A DNA stretch of 64,000 bases from Xylogone sp. PMI_703. Its lineage: Eukaryota; Ascomycota; Leotiomycetes. Location of the stretch: the NCBI GenBank assembly GCA_021399445.1, contig JAJTUQ010000014.1, forward strand, positions 294,362 through 358,361. Direction: 5' to 3'. Positions within the stretch are counted from its first letter, which is position 1. Every line of letters begins with the position of its first letter. A model generated the notes under the pieces. The model was not told the DNA's origin. It ran no database searches and saw nothing but the letters and a program-made list of their open reading frames with translations. The translations under genes and the position numbers were made by a program. Shown in pieces: positions 39,401-50,331 of this stretch.

Positions 39401-40585
39401 ACAAGAAATTATTAAAATCGTCAATAACTATAATATTTATTATAGGGCTAGAACATCAAAAAAGAAGTCTATAAGATAATTAATATTTCTTCAAATACCA
39501 GAAAAGTCTTGAACTTTTATTTCATAAGATTTATCATAAGATTACTTCCATCAAGAAATACTAACAAACTAGATGAAGATTACTATGACTTAATCTTTAC
39601 TATAATAAATAAACTTACAAAATACTTTATCATGTTACTATAGAAAGAAACATAAATAGCCAAGGATTTGGCAGAAATCATAATCTCCAGGGTTATAATA
39701 AATTATAATATTTTAACAAAAATTATTTCGGACAAAAATAAGCTCTTTACGTCGAAATTCTGGGAAATAATTTATAAAAGATTAAACATTAAAAGAAAAA
39801 TTTCTACAAAAGAATAGGCTTAAACAGATAGTCAGATCAAACAAGTAAACCAGATCATAAGAACTTATCTTTACTATTATATGGATTATAAGTAGTTAAA
39901 TTGGAAAGATCTTTTACTAATAGTGTAACTAATGTATAATAGCACAAAGAGTAAAACTACTAAAGTTATACCTTTTGTGTGAATTATAGCTATAAAGCCT
40001 AAACCCATTTTATAAAAACAGAAGTAAAAAACATTTTTAAGACAGTTAAACAATAAGTAAACAAATTGGAAAAAATCTATAATTACTTAAATATAATATC
40101 AAATTCATACAAGAACATATGAAGAAATACTATAATCAAAAGTATAATATAAAACTTAAGCTTAAAGAAGAGGATAAAATTTATATTATTCGTAGATTTA
40201 TCAAAATAATAAGACTAAGTGATAAATTGGACTAGAAAAAGATTAACTTATATAAAATCAAAAAGAAATTAAGAAATCTAATATATAAACTAAAACTCTT
40301 TAACATTATGTAAATATACTTAGTATTTTATGTAATTGTACTAGAAAAAGTACCCTCAGGTTTATTACTGGCTTTAGACTTAAAGCTGGAATAAAACCCA
40401 AATATAAAATAGAAAGTCGAAAAGATCCTGGATAATAAGTTAATAAGAAACAAGAAATAATACTTAGTCAAATAGAAAAAATAAAAAGAATATAGATAGT
40501 TAGATACTTGGGAATCAGAGAAATATCTTATTAACTCTAATAAACTCCTGGAGGAGTACGAACAGGTAAAACAATCCAGGATAGA
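36480..40585 (+). pseudogene. C2 pol: protease to chromodomain
   Basis: Protease in the open stretch 37167-37352 (LKALMNSGNQINLILPQV; the triad Asp has become Asn). Reverse transcriptase 37800-38560, with open stretch 38193-38414 IIYLNNILIYSKILEEHKQH (YXDD decayed to YLNN). RNase H 38640-39080 (LLKTDT, then FHSRKLILTKLNYDIYNKEL). Integrase 39290-40000. Chromodomain 40455-40570, ending WESEKYLINSNKLLEEYEQ, the typical W-E-x-E close of retroelement chromodomains. The pol end overlaps the tail of the antisense gene. Confidence 0.85.
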
Positions 40586-41180
40586 TTAAACAGAACATTG
40601 GTATAAGTAAAGAAGTCAGCGTCGGAGGAGAAAGCCTCTGAAGAACCAATTTCTGCTTGAGGGGTAACTTTAGCCTATTATAATAACTCTTTTTCTTTCT
40701 GTTCCTGATCAAGTTTTTCCTTCTTTTCTGCTTTGTCCAGTTTATCGAAAGATTTCAAGCTTTTACGAATCATCTTCTTTATATGTTTACGAAAGAACTT
40801 CTGTTGTTTCTCCAGATGGGCCAGCCAAGTTATATTCTCTGCTAGGATTTGTGTTATTTTCTTCTTCTTAATCTCCAGTCAATCATATTTATGACTATAA
40901 GACTCCCAGGAAAAAATGAAAAGGCTCTCCTTATCACAGGTCAAATCACGAAATATATATTCCTTATAATGACTAAAACTTACTGTCTTTTTACAAGATA
41001 AGGTGTTTTTTTCACAAAACGAACAAAGTATTATTTCAAAATCAAAGTTATTTATAAAATTTCTTAAATTTACTCTTTCTTGGACTTTCTTTGACTTTTT
41101 CTTTTTGACCTTTACTTCAATTTCTGTTATAAGTCTTTTTGAAAGTATAATGATAGAAAAGAAAAAAGAAATTAATTTCT
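40565..41180 (-). pseudogene. Antisense Zn2Cys6-like gene of element C2 (best preserved)
   Basis: About 200 codons on the strand opposite to C2 pol, broken by only three stops, each explained by one G-to-A or C-to-T change. Order: basic N-terminus (KVKKKKSKKVQERVNLRNF); cluster at 41025-40936, CSFCEKNTLSCKKTVSF, then YKEYIFRDLTCDKE, spacing C-X2-C-X6-C-X8-C-X2-C-X6-C with four of six Cys intact; a long charged helix (EKQQKFFRKHIKKMIRKSL, DKLDKAEKKEKLDQEQKEK), likely coiled coil; and a conserved end SSEAFSSDADFFTYTNVLF also visible in E. The protein design resembles a small DNA-binding dimer, but no function is shown. Confidence 0.78.
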
Positions 41181-41241
41181 CAAAAATTATTTTTAGTTAA
41201 GTTATAAACCTCAGGACAACATTAACCTAGGAAAAGGATAA

Positions 41242-41788
41242 TGTTATAACTCAAGGTTAATAACTGAAATCTATCAGTAAAATTGTATTTCCACAAGCTA
41301 GCACAAATTTTATAACAGTAAAACTTAAGACAGTAATAAGGACATTATTAACAATAGTCACAGCTAATAATAATCTACTAACAAGAATTGATTAGAAGAA
41401 AAGTATTAATAAGAAGTTGTTGGTAGAACTTTACTAACAGAATCTTATTACTAGATTCTGGGCAGAAGGACTTTACCAGATAACTAGGTCACATGATGAA
41501 TTATGACCCTTATAAGATCCTGAGGATCCGGGGATCCAAGGGATCCAGACCTCAAGATATAATAGATCTGTGGATCTTGGGGATCCAAGGATCCTAACTT
41601 AAATTCACTCATTATATAAATAAATAGTTTCACAGTAAATAGGAACTTCGTACTCAACTCAATTGATTTACAGTATACCTGCATTTCATAATAATTACTT
41701 TAAAACCTTGTGAAGTTATTCTCTTGCCCTTTACCTTCATCTATCATTTGAGTGATAGATAACCCCATACCCTTGTAGGAACGTTACA
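41242..41788 (+). repeat. C2 3' LTR (547 bp)
   Basis: Starts TGTTATAACTCAAGG and ends GGAACGTTACA. Less mutated than the C1 LTRs. Contains a run of GGATCC/GGATCT palindromes at about 41517-41595. Confidence 0.92.
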
Positions 41789-41793
41789 ATTAT

Positions 41794-44440
41794 AAAAATT
41801 TAAATAACAAAACCATAAAAAACAAATATTTATTATTTTATATTAATGGTATATAAGATATATTTATTAGAGTAAAATATTTTACGAAATTAGACTTTAT
41901 TATAAGGTTTAACTTGATAAGGATCAAGGAAAAACATAAGTAATATATAGTTATTCGAATTAAGTATAAACTTTATAAATTTTTGGTTATATTGTTTAAT
42001 CTGACAAATATATTAGTAATTATGCAAAAAGTGAATAATATGATTTTGAGATTATATTTAGATTACTTTATAGTAATATACTTAGATAATATCTTGATTT
42101 ATTCTAAGATGTTAGAAAAACATAAATAGTATATTTGTATTATACTAAAAACATTAATTGATAATAATATGAAATATAAACTAGTTAAGTATTAGTTTAA
42201 TATGATAAAAATAAAATTTTTAAGTAAAATAGTTTTGGACAAAAAATTTTGAATAAATCTAAAGAAAGTAAAAACTATTAGAAAATAGTTTACTCTAAGA
42301 ATAGTCAAGAAAGTCCAATAGTTTAATGGACTTGTTATTTATTACAGACGTTATGTAATGAGCTATTCAGCAAAAGTTGGCCTGTTAACGGAATTGACAA
42401 AAAAGGATATACTTTTTGTTTAAGATAAAAGACAAGAAAGAGCTTTCCAAGAGGTTAAAGATTAGTATAATGAAGACAAAATATTAGCTTATGTTGATTC
42501 CGAGAAATTATATTAACTAAAGACAGATGTCTTGGACAGGGCATTAAAAAGGGTTTTGTTACAAAAAGATGACAAAGGACGATAGAGGCCAGTAGCCTTT
42601 TATTCCCGAAAGTTTATTTTAGTTAAGTTAAATTATAATATTTATGAAAAAGAACTTTTGGCTATTGTAGAATACTATAAGTACTAGAAGGTTTATTTAT
42701 GTAATATTAAACATCAGTTTGAAATTTTATCAGACTACAAGAATTTAATAACTTTTATGATTACTAAAGATTTTAACAAAAAACAAGTACATTAGTATAA
42801 AACGTTAGTATAATATGATTTCAGAATTTATTATATTTAAAGAACAAAGAATATTAAAGTTAATACTTTGAACAAGCAATTAAACTATATAAAAGGAAGT
42901 TCAAGACAAGAATTTATTATATTTAGGAGAAAAGGTAATACTTTATGTTTTAATTATATACAAATATTAGTGATTATATAAGTTATTGACAAAGAATGGC
43001 TAAAAAAAATTAAGTTAATTATTATAAAAGAGAAAGAAATCTCTAAAGATCTTAAGGCTGATTAGCTCAAAGATCAGGAATTTCTAGGCATTTAGCTAAA
43101 GGACAAAAGAATATTCGTTCTATTAGTAATTATCCAAGAGTTTATGAAAGAATAATACAAATTATTTATATATAATTATCAAGGAATCATTAAGATCAAA
43201 AATAGGTTATAACAAGAATTCTTTATCTTTAAATTTTAGTAAGAAGTTACCAAAATCGTCAATAATTATAATGTTTGTCATAAAGCTAATATATCAAGAA
43301 AGAAGCTTATAAGACAATTAATGTTTTTTTAAATACCAGAAAAGCCTTGGACTTTTATTTCATAAGATTTTATCATAAGATTATCTTTATCAAAAAGTGT
43401 TAACAGACTAGATGAAGATTACTATATCTTAATCTTTATTATAGTAAATAAACTTATGAAATACTTTATTATGTTATTATAGAAGAAAATATAAATAACC
43501 AAAGATTTAGCGGAAATTATAATTTCTAAGATTATAATAAATTATAATATCTTGATAAAAATTATATCGGATAAAGATAAACTCTTTATGTCGAAATTCT
43601 AGGAAGCAATTTACAAAAAATTAAGTATTAAAAAGAAAATTATCACGAAAAAATAGACTTAGATGGATGGTCAGACTGAGTAAATTAACCAGATTATAGA
43701 AGTTTATCTTTGTTATTATATAGATTATAAGTAATCAAATTAGAAAAACTTTTTACTAATAATATAATTAATATATAATAATGTAAAGAGTAAAACTATT
43801 AAAGTTATACTTTTCTTTGTGAACTATAATTATAAAGCCTAAACTCATTTTATAAAAACAGAAGTAAAAAACATTTTTAAGATAGTTGAATAATAAGTAG
43901 ATAAATTGAAAAAAATCTATAATTACTTAAAGTACAATATTAAATTTGTATAAAAATATATAAAGAAATATTATAACTAAAAGTATAATATAAAACTTAA
44001 ACTTAAAAAAAAGGATAAAGTTTATATTATTTATAAATTTATCAAAATAATAAAACTAAATAATAAATTAAACTAGAAAAAGATTAATTTATACAAAATC
44101 AAAAAGAAACTAAGAAATCTGACATATAAACTAAAACTTCTTAATATTATATGAATATATTTAATATTTTATGTAATTATACTAGAAAAAGTATTTTTAA
44201 GTTTATTATCAACTCCAGACTTAAAAGTTAAAATGAGATTCAAACATAAAATAAAAAGTCGAAGAAATCTTAAATAACAAATTAATAAAGAATAAAAAAC
44301 ATTATTTGATCAGATGAAAAGAATAAAAGAAATATAAATAATTAAATACTTAAGAACTAGAGAAGTATCTCATTGATTTTAATAAGTTCTTAAAGGAGTA
44401 TGAACAAATAAAATAAGCCAGGATAAATTAAACAGAATAT
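41794..44440 (+). pseudogene. C1 pol continued: reverse transcriptase, RNase H, integrase, chromodomain
   Basis: Picks up at KFKXQNHKKQIF-like text that matches C2 from 37955. The RT active-site area near 42070-42110 reads VIYLDNILIYSKMLEKH, keeping the first Asp of the YXDD pair. RNase H about 42480-42860 (LKTDVLDRALKRVLLQKDDK, then FYSRKFILVKLNYNIYEKEL). Integrase about 43100-43900. Chromodomain end near 44330-44410. Confidence 0.82.
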
Positions 44441-45055
44441 CAATATAAACAAAGAAATTAGTGTCAAAGGGGAAAACCTCTGAAGAACTAGCCTTTGCTT
44501 GAGGAGTAATTTTAGTTTATTATAATGATATTTTTTTTTTGTTCCTGATTAAGCTTTTCTTTCTTTTCTACTTTGTTCAGTTTATCTAAAGACTTCAAGC
44601 TTTTATGAATCATCTTTTTTATATGTTTACGAAAAAACTTTTGTTATTTCTCTAAATAAACTAGTTAAGTTATATTCTTTACTAAAATTTGTATTATTTT
44701 TTCTTTTTTAGCTTTTAGTCAGTTATATTTATGATTATAAGACTCTCAGGAAGAAATGAAAAGGCTTTCCTTATTATAAATCAAACTACGAAATATATAT
44801 TCTTTATAATAACTAAAACTTATTATCTTTTTATAAAACAAAGTATTTTTTTTACAAAATGAATAAAACATTATTTCGAAACTAAAGTTATTTATAAAAT
44901 TTTTTAGATTTACTTTTTTTTGGACTTTCTTTGACTTTTTCTTTTTAATTTTTAATTTAGTTTTTGTTATAAGTCTTTTTGAGAATATAATAATAAAAAA
45001 GAAAAAGGAAATTAGTTTCCTAAAGATTATTTTTAGTTAAACTATAAGCCTTAGG
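44440..45055 (-). pseudogene. Antisense Zn2Cys6-like gene of element C1
   Basis: Same layout as in C2. The cluster at 44865-44776 reads YSFCKKNTLFYKKIISF, then YKEYIFRSLIYNKE; the spacing is unchanged although five of the six cysteines have become Tyr. The charged helical region after it is recognisable but more broken. Confidence 0.66.
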
Positions 45056-45080
45056 ATAATATTAACCTAAGAAGGGATAA

Positions 45081-45094
45081 TGTTATAATCTAAG
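45081..45094 (+). repeat. C1 3' LTR, first 14 bp
   Basis: TGTTATAATCTAAG, cut by the solo LTR. The last five bases CTAAG are repeated at 45701-45705, where the LTR continues. Confidence 0.85.
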
Positions 45095-45700
45095 TGTAAC
45101 GTTCCTACAAGGGTAAGGGGTTATCTATCACTCAAATGATAGATGAAGGTAAAGGGCAAGAGAATATCTTCACAAGGCTTTAGGGTAGTTACTATGAAAT
45201 GCAGGTATGCTGTAAATCAATTGAATTGAGCACGAAGCTCCTATCTACTGTGAGTTCATCTACTTATATAGAGAGTGAATTTCCTTTGAGTCCCATGGAT
45301 CCCATCGATCCTCCTGGGGATTCATGGGATCCATGGGATCCGCTTATCTAATCCAGGTGCTCGCTTAACTGCTAGTACTAGCTTTTTACACGTACGAGCA
45401 AATCGCTAGCACAAGCGGAAAGGTAGTACTATTTCTCCGATAGTGCTACCACCTAGCTAGTACAACCAAAGGGTTAGTACTATAATTTCGATAGTACTAT
45501 CCTTTAGCTTGTACAACCCTTTTTATAGTACTAGTGTTGAACTTGTACTATCCTTTCGCTAGTACTAGTAATGCGATAGTACTAGCGATACCATAACCAA
45601 GTCCCTGATAGCCGTCTTAACTTATACTTATTTAACTAAGGCGACGGCTATAGAGGCCCTATACTTAGGTCGCTTGTCACAACCCTGCGGGGTCGTGACA
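45095..45700 (-). repeat. Barely mutated solo A-type LTR (606 bp)
   Basis: TGTAACGTTCC...GGGGTCGTGACA with exact flanking CTAAG duplications. No internal element sequence, so it is a solo LTR left by LTR-LTR recombination. GC content is far above its surroundings and CpA sites are intact. It carries AGTACT palindromes (about 45375-45590), a GGATCC/ATCGAT block (45281-45341), and TATATAAGTAGAT in minus orientation at 45258-45270. Confidence 0.95.
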
Positions 45701-45705
45701 CTAAG

Positions 45706-46236
45706 GTTAATAGCCGAAATTTATCAGTAGAATTGTATTTTTATAGACTAGTATAAACTTTATAATAATAAAATTTAAGACAATAATAAAGATATTATTA
45801 ACAATAGTTATAATTAATAATAATTCATTAACAAAAATTAATTAGAAAAAAGACATTAATAAGAAGTTTTTAGTAAAACTTTATTGACAGAATCTTGTTA
45901 TTAGATTCTGGGCAGAAAGATTTTACTAAATAACTAAGTCATGTAATGAATTATGACCTTTGTAGGATTTTGAGGATCCGGGGATTTAAGGAATCTAAAC
46001 TTTAGGACATAATAGATCTGTAAATCTTAGGGATCCGAGGATCTTAACTTAAATTTACTTATTATATAAGTAAATAGTTTCATAGTAAATAAAAGCCTCG
46101 TGCTTAACTCAATTGATTTATAGTATACTTGTATTTTATAGTAACTATCCTGAGATTGTGAAACTATTCTCTTGCCCTTTACCTTCATCTATCATTTGAG
46201 TGATAGATAACCTTATACCCTAGTAAGAACGTTATA
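45706..46236 (+). repeat. C1 3' LTR, remaining 531 bp
   Basis: Resumes GTTAATAGCCGAAATTT, as in other C LTRs, and ends GAACGTTATA. After it, MULE coding sequence resumes. Confidence 0.88.
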
Positions 46237-46640
46237 ATTGAATAGACTAAAATTCTCAGGAATTATATTATTAACCTTTTGGAGAGTTGTGATTGTGCAA
46301 TTCAAGACTTTATGGGCTTCTTTTGTTATTATATTATATGAAGACGTCAATAGAGCAAGGATATGATTTTGTTAAAAGATATATATACTTATTGATATTA
46401 TAACAGAAAGAATATATGTATTACAGTTAATTATAATATTCAAGAGTTTATATTAAACCTTCAAGTCATTCAAGGGAAAAGAAGGCCAAGGAAAGCCTTT
46501 GGTGGTAATAAGACTTTTAAGTTAATTATAGCTAGTATAAAGTGTTTACTTTCGGCTTTTGAGTTCTTAATTAGCTCTGTACCTCTAATTATGGAGAATT
46601 CAACTTCAAGAACATGTCCTACAATCTTGGAAACTGTTGT
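46237..46640 (+). pseudogene. MULE transposase, C-terminal part with SWIM-type zinc motif
   Basis: Continuation of 23216-24383 after the C1 insertion. CDCAIQDFMGFFCYYII near 46295-46345 is a SWIM motif (C-X-C-Xn-C-X-H) with the His codon now Tyr. GKRRPRKAFGGNKTFK and a Ser-rich tail near 46460-46640 resemble MULE C-termini. Stops become rarer towards the right. Confidence 0.78.
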
Positions 46641-46940
46641 TAAAGCATCTGTTGAACGGAGGAGTACTTTAAGCCGTTAACAATATATTACTAGATATGG
46701 TTGTGTAGTCATTAGGATTGGCCTTCAGAGAATCAACGATATTGGGGATACGTATGAGCCTAGCATAGCACGCGAAAGAGGTTATCAAGTTGGGATATCG
46801 TCAATTTATCATACTGATTCAATTAAGGAGACAGCAACTCTAGTTAACCTGGCAATTCAGAGTGGTCGAAGTGTGGAAGCGGTAGATTTGGAGGAAGATT
46901 CACAGGTTACACAAGATTGTATTGAAGTTATAGCGTAGTA
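46591..46940 (+). pseudogene. Coding-like tail after the MULE, unrecognised
   Basis: From ATG 46591 (MENSTSRTCPTILETVVKAS) a single frame runs about 115 codons to two stops near 46936, with one in-frame TAA where CAA would be expected. It may be the C-terminal extension of the MULE transposase, whose frame enters it directly, or a separate gene. No family recognised. Base composition rises here to that of the island. Confidence 0.4.
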
Positions 46941-47106
46941 GAATAGCTAGATTTAGTACTGAAAGTTGTACAGATGGACTGATTTAATAAAAAGAATTTC
47001 ATTGCTCAGTCTCTTCCCGCAGTACAAAATTGTATGGGAGCGCGAGGCGCTGTTGTGCCTGGGGTGTGTCCGGTTATCGGATGTTCGCAAGTGGATTTAG
47101 GTGAGA

Positions 47107-47310
47107 CCTACTATTTCTGAGATAGTACTACCACCTAGCTAGTACAACCAAAGGGGGAGTACTATCTTTCCGATAGTACTACCACCCAGCTTGTACGATC
47201 CTTTCCATAGTACTAGTGTTGAACTTGTACTATCCCTTTGCTAGTACTAGTAATGCGATAGTACTAGCGAGACCATAACCAGGTCCCTGATAGCCGTCTT
47301 AACTTATACC
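47107..47310 (-). repeat. Truncated, unmutated A-type LTR fragment (about 204 bp)
   Basis: Matches 45430-45625 of the solo LTR, including CGATAGTACTA and CTAGTACTAGTAATGCG, then CCCTGATAGCCGTCTTAAC. Both LTR ends are missing and no target duplication is visible. Sits at the edge of the GC-normal island; it may be too short to be recognised by RIP. Confidence 0.85.
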
Positions 47311-48025
47311 TTTTAAAATGTAGGTTTAAGGAACGGATTATATTTATGCCTAGCTGGAAACATTTTCTGGGGAAAGCTAGAAAAACATTTTCGGAAAATC
47401 GCCAAGAACGGATCGAAGAAAGGCCGAAAGGCACTCGCTCTCTCTCTCTCTTCGAATCACCTTCTCTCTGAGCTTATCAGCTCATTTCGAAGGCATTGAC
47501 GACCCGGTTTACCCAAGTAAGACATATATGGAAGTGCCACTGATGCGCGTGATGCCGATCCTCGCGACTCGCTTTTACTCGGAGACCGACAGTTCTTGCG
47601 AGGCCAACAGGATTTATCCAGATTTATCTATCAGAAACCCGGCAGAAGTCTGCCTTTCACTAAGCTGACCGGAGGGGTTCAGTCTCAGGGATCACGCGTA
47701 GTCGCGCGTGAAAATTTCCTTTACCCGTTTGATGCCTTGGTCACTTGGCCTTGCGTCCTGGCCACGCCTCTCCCCTGCTGGTCCATCAGTTGGCAAATGT
47801 ATATTCAGCGGGCTGTAGATTCAAGATATTGGAACAATTAATGAGATCCTGGTAACAAGTAGAAATTTAGTTATAGTTGACTATCACAAATGGCTAGTTG
47901 AAGTTAAGTTTAACATCAAAAATGTGGGCAGATCTATGAGGCTCAATTGAGCCAAACAGAGTGTTCGTTACCGTGTAGTTAACTCCCCAGAAACAGCTAT
48001 AGAACGTTAGAGCCACGAGAGATAT
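47311..48025. other. Intergenic, no supported gene
   Basis: Normal base composition. A CT microsatellite lies at 47436-47452. An 81-codon open frame (47596-47841, plus) has no recognisable family and no supporting context, so it is not called. The stretch next to 48025 is the 3' flank of the decarboxylase-like gene. Confidence 0.5.
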
Positions 48026-49169
48026 TCAATTCTCGAGAGGCAGCTTGAGAAGATGAATTGCATTTCCCCTCCCAATTCTCTCTTTCTGATCAACTGGTAG
48101 ATCTACAGATTCCCACCAGTCTTGCCCGTCCTCAATGGTCTCGAGAGGGAAATCTATGCACGATTAGTTTACTCTTAATGGTTGTTACAGAGTTAAGAAG
48201 TCGAGGAGTACCGGGTGTCTCACATACCAATGCTGTAGAGGCAACGATCTGCTCCAATTTCCTGTATGCAGAACTTCAGGCTTCTAGTTGAAAAAAACCC
48301 TGAAGTTGTAATGTAGATATTATGTTTAAAGTAGAATGAATAATCCTGCTTAGCCGGCCTTGCTGGCTTGCGAGCTGGATTATTAGACCAGTGGTCCGAA
48401 CGCCAGAGGCTGAATGGATTACTGTAAACTAGTCAGAACGGTATAGATATCTGAGAGACGTAAAGGCGCACCTTTCCCCAAGGTGTCCTATAATAAGCTG
48501 AACGCCAGGAAACTTATCGAATACACCTGATATACACAGAGCCTGGATGTGGAAAGAGAGCTGTTGAGAGAATTGTCCATCAGGCCCGATCAGAAGAGGC
48601 CTCGTACGGTATCTGTCCGCCATGTCACTAGGTGGTGGGGGGCGAGGATGTAGATAGACAGGAACACCGAGGTCTTGCACCACCCGCCAGAAAGGATCAA
48701 AATCAGGTGTATCGTAGTATATCTTTGTGTTCCCATCTTCACCGGCGCTTTGAAAATCGTTTATCATGGCCCCGAGCAAGCCAAGGTCCTTCACGGCCCT
48801 AGTGAGCTCTTGAGCAGCTTGTTGAGGTCGATGCATTGACAAAGATGCAAAAGCGCCAAACCGTTTTGGATTGAGCGAAACTTGGTGGCTAAGATAGTCG
48901 TTGACAGTCCTAGCATTGGCTTCTGCTTCCTCGACGTTTGCAATGCCCTGTGGCCCCGGCGCCAGCAAGGATAGAATCATGAATTCTACCCCTTTGGAAT
49001 CCATGCGGCGAAGACGATCCTGGTGAATATCGAGAAGCTGATCTCGAAGACTGAGCTCACCTTTAGCTGTGGGCGATGCGTGGGGCAGCATGATAGGTAT
49101 GACATTGTCGATAGATGCAGTGTCTCCAGGTAGCAAGAGTGCTTCTTCCAATGCTATTGTGCCTTTCAT
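48026..49169 (-). CDS. Intact three-exon amidohydrolase, 2,3-dihydroxybenzoate decarboxylase-like (339 aa)
   Basis: Exons 49169-48472, 48421-48228 and 48153-48026; introns of 50 bp (GTGCGC...TTACAG, branch-like CTGAC) and 74 bp (GTATGT...CATAG). The exons total 1020 nt, exactly 339 codons plus TGA, the usual family length. An A lies at -3 of the ATG. The family decarboxylates aromatic acids such as 2,3-dihydroxybenzoate in a metal-dependent TIM barrel, in the cytosol. Seen: IALEE with Glu8, YLHPR with His174, GHLGE with His229, the TTSGFFST block (271-278) and SID with Asp298, so metal and catalytic positions are present. Without splicing it would look like a 246-residue truncated protein. 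The exact substrate cannot be told; related enzymes act on salicylate or resorcylates. No RIP-type stops. Confidence 0.93.
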
Positions 49170-50331
49170 GCTGAATGGACTGCCTTCAGGGATTTCTTGG
49201 CGTGTTTTTTCTGTTTTGCCTTTGGTGCTTATTCTTATTTTTGAGAAGGGCAGGATTGCTTAATGCTAGCTATAGATGCTATATATACTTGGATTATAGT
49301 GGGTTTTCTCCATTCACAACCTGGGCCTTCTCTCCGGACCAACCTCTATGCTTCTAATCACACATTCATTATCCGATATAAAGTGTATGTCTGGCCGTTG
49401 TGCTCGGAAGGCGAATGTCCGATCTGCCGATCGGTGCCTAATATACTCAGATAGGTTAGTGAAACAGGTTCTGCTGAAGAGATTTACGAAGGTGTCTGCA
49501 CTATTCGCACAGCATTGTCGGTGGTCGGGTAGTAGCGCGTCCGTCGAGGCGCCCAGATTTATTCGTCGATGTGATGAGCGTGTCACAAGCGTTAGGCGTT
49601 GGCCACAGATAGTTAGGTGTATTGATTGAAGAGTGCGATTTCGTATAAGTAGTACCAGGATTCTACATCGTCCTTTCTGAATAACTGAACGTTGTAGTCC
49701 TTTCCCCTTGGGGGATTCAAGTCAATTTGGGGTAAATTTCAGTATCGCGGTCGATCCGGAGTTTCGTTAAACCTATAGGATAGTTACCTGAAAATAATAG
49801 TACCCTTAATTACGCTCGTGCATATCACATGTTTGATACCAAACAGGGAATGCCAACTTGCCGTCCCTTGCTGGGTGAGAGTGTAATACGGAATATCCGG
49901 CAATGTCTCAAGCGCCACAAGATTTGGTGCTAGCCTTTACCTAATGGAGGCTGAGATTTGGAATCAATATTCAGCATGGGAAGAGGTATGCAGTCAAAAT
50001 CAGCAACTTTGGTCATACTACAATACTTTATACCATAATGAATACCTTATACTATGCTTCATAAAGAAGGCAGAAAGTTGGCTTTTCCGCGATGTTAACT
50101 GAAATGCTTCCAAGGATGTCTACAAGTTTCTCAGTTATGCTGTATTGCATTTCGTTTGAATCAGTGACCATGTATACTGTACTGCTAGACGATCTCCACT
50201 CAATCAGTAGATAAATAATTATAGGGGGACTTAAATCCACTTGGGCGCGTTCTTATTTTTAGGCCCTGGCAAAATCGACACGCAAACGCCGATACCGGCT
50301 CAACCTCAGGCATATCAGGTACATCAAGTCG
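49170..50331. other. Upstream region of the decarboxylase-like gene, no supported gene
   Basis: Ordinary base composition. Open frames of 60-93 codons overlap each other on both strands (49314-49629) and resemble no known family, so they are treated as chance. It contains the probable promoter of the minus-strand gene. Confidence 0.5.
49280..49287 (-). promoter_or_regulatory. TATA-like box upstream of the decarboxylase-like gene
   Basis: TATATATA about 110 bp upstream of the ATG at 49169, a plausible core promoter distance for a fungal gene. Judged on position and sequence only. Confidence 0.35.

Larger units (their letters stand above)
34599..41788 (+). mobile_element. Complete Ty3/gypsy chromovirus C2, nested in its relative C1
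   Basis: 7.19-kb element with LTRs 34599-35155 and 41242-41788 and an exact 5-bp duplication ATTAT (34594-34598 and 41789-41793). It sits in the reverse transcriptase of C1 in the same orientation. It is the best preserved copy of the A/C/D group and the reference used here for domain order. Confidence 0.93.
24384..46236 (+). mobile_element. Ty3/gypsy chromovirus C1, inserted in the MULE and hosting three insertions
   Basis: 5' LTR 24384-24927; 3' LTR 45081-45094 plus 45706-46236. Internal sequence is interrupted by B2 (25432-32287), C2 (34599-41788) and a solo A-type LTR (45095-45700). Each junction has a 5-bp duplication and the internal homology to C2 continues across it. Without insertions it is about 7.2 kb, equal to C2. 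Confidence 0.88.

Noticed and set aside
40515..40712. 65-codon minus-strand open frame ending in hydrophobic residues
   Set aside because: Out of frame with the antisense gene that carries the conserved SSEAFSSDADFF tail; the same shadow occurs in D at 21927-22112.
45095..45700. MITE or other DNA transposon because of its many palindromes and short length
   Set aside because: Ends, 5-bp duplication and homology to the LTRs of element A identify it as a solo LTR.
47596..47841. 81-codon open frame
   Set aside because: No family, no codon or context support; treated as intergenic.
48429..49169. 246-residue version of the amidohydrolase as a truncated pseudogene
   Set aside because: The last 14 residues depart from the family and a 50-bp intron with good signals restores the family sequence to its normal length.
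49314..49629. Two overlapping open frames of about 90 codons on opposite strands
   Set aside because: Mutually overlapping, no recognisable domains, no start or splice context; most likely chance.
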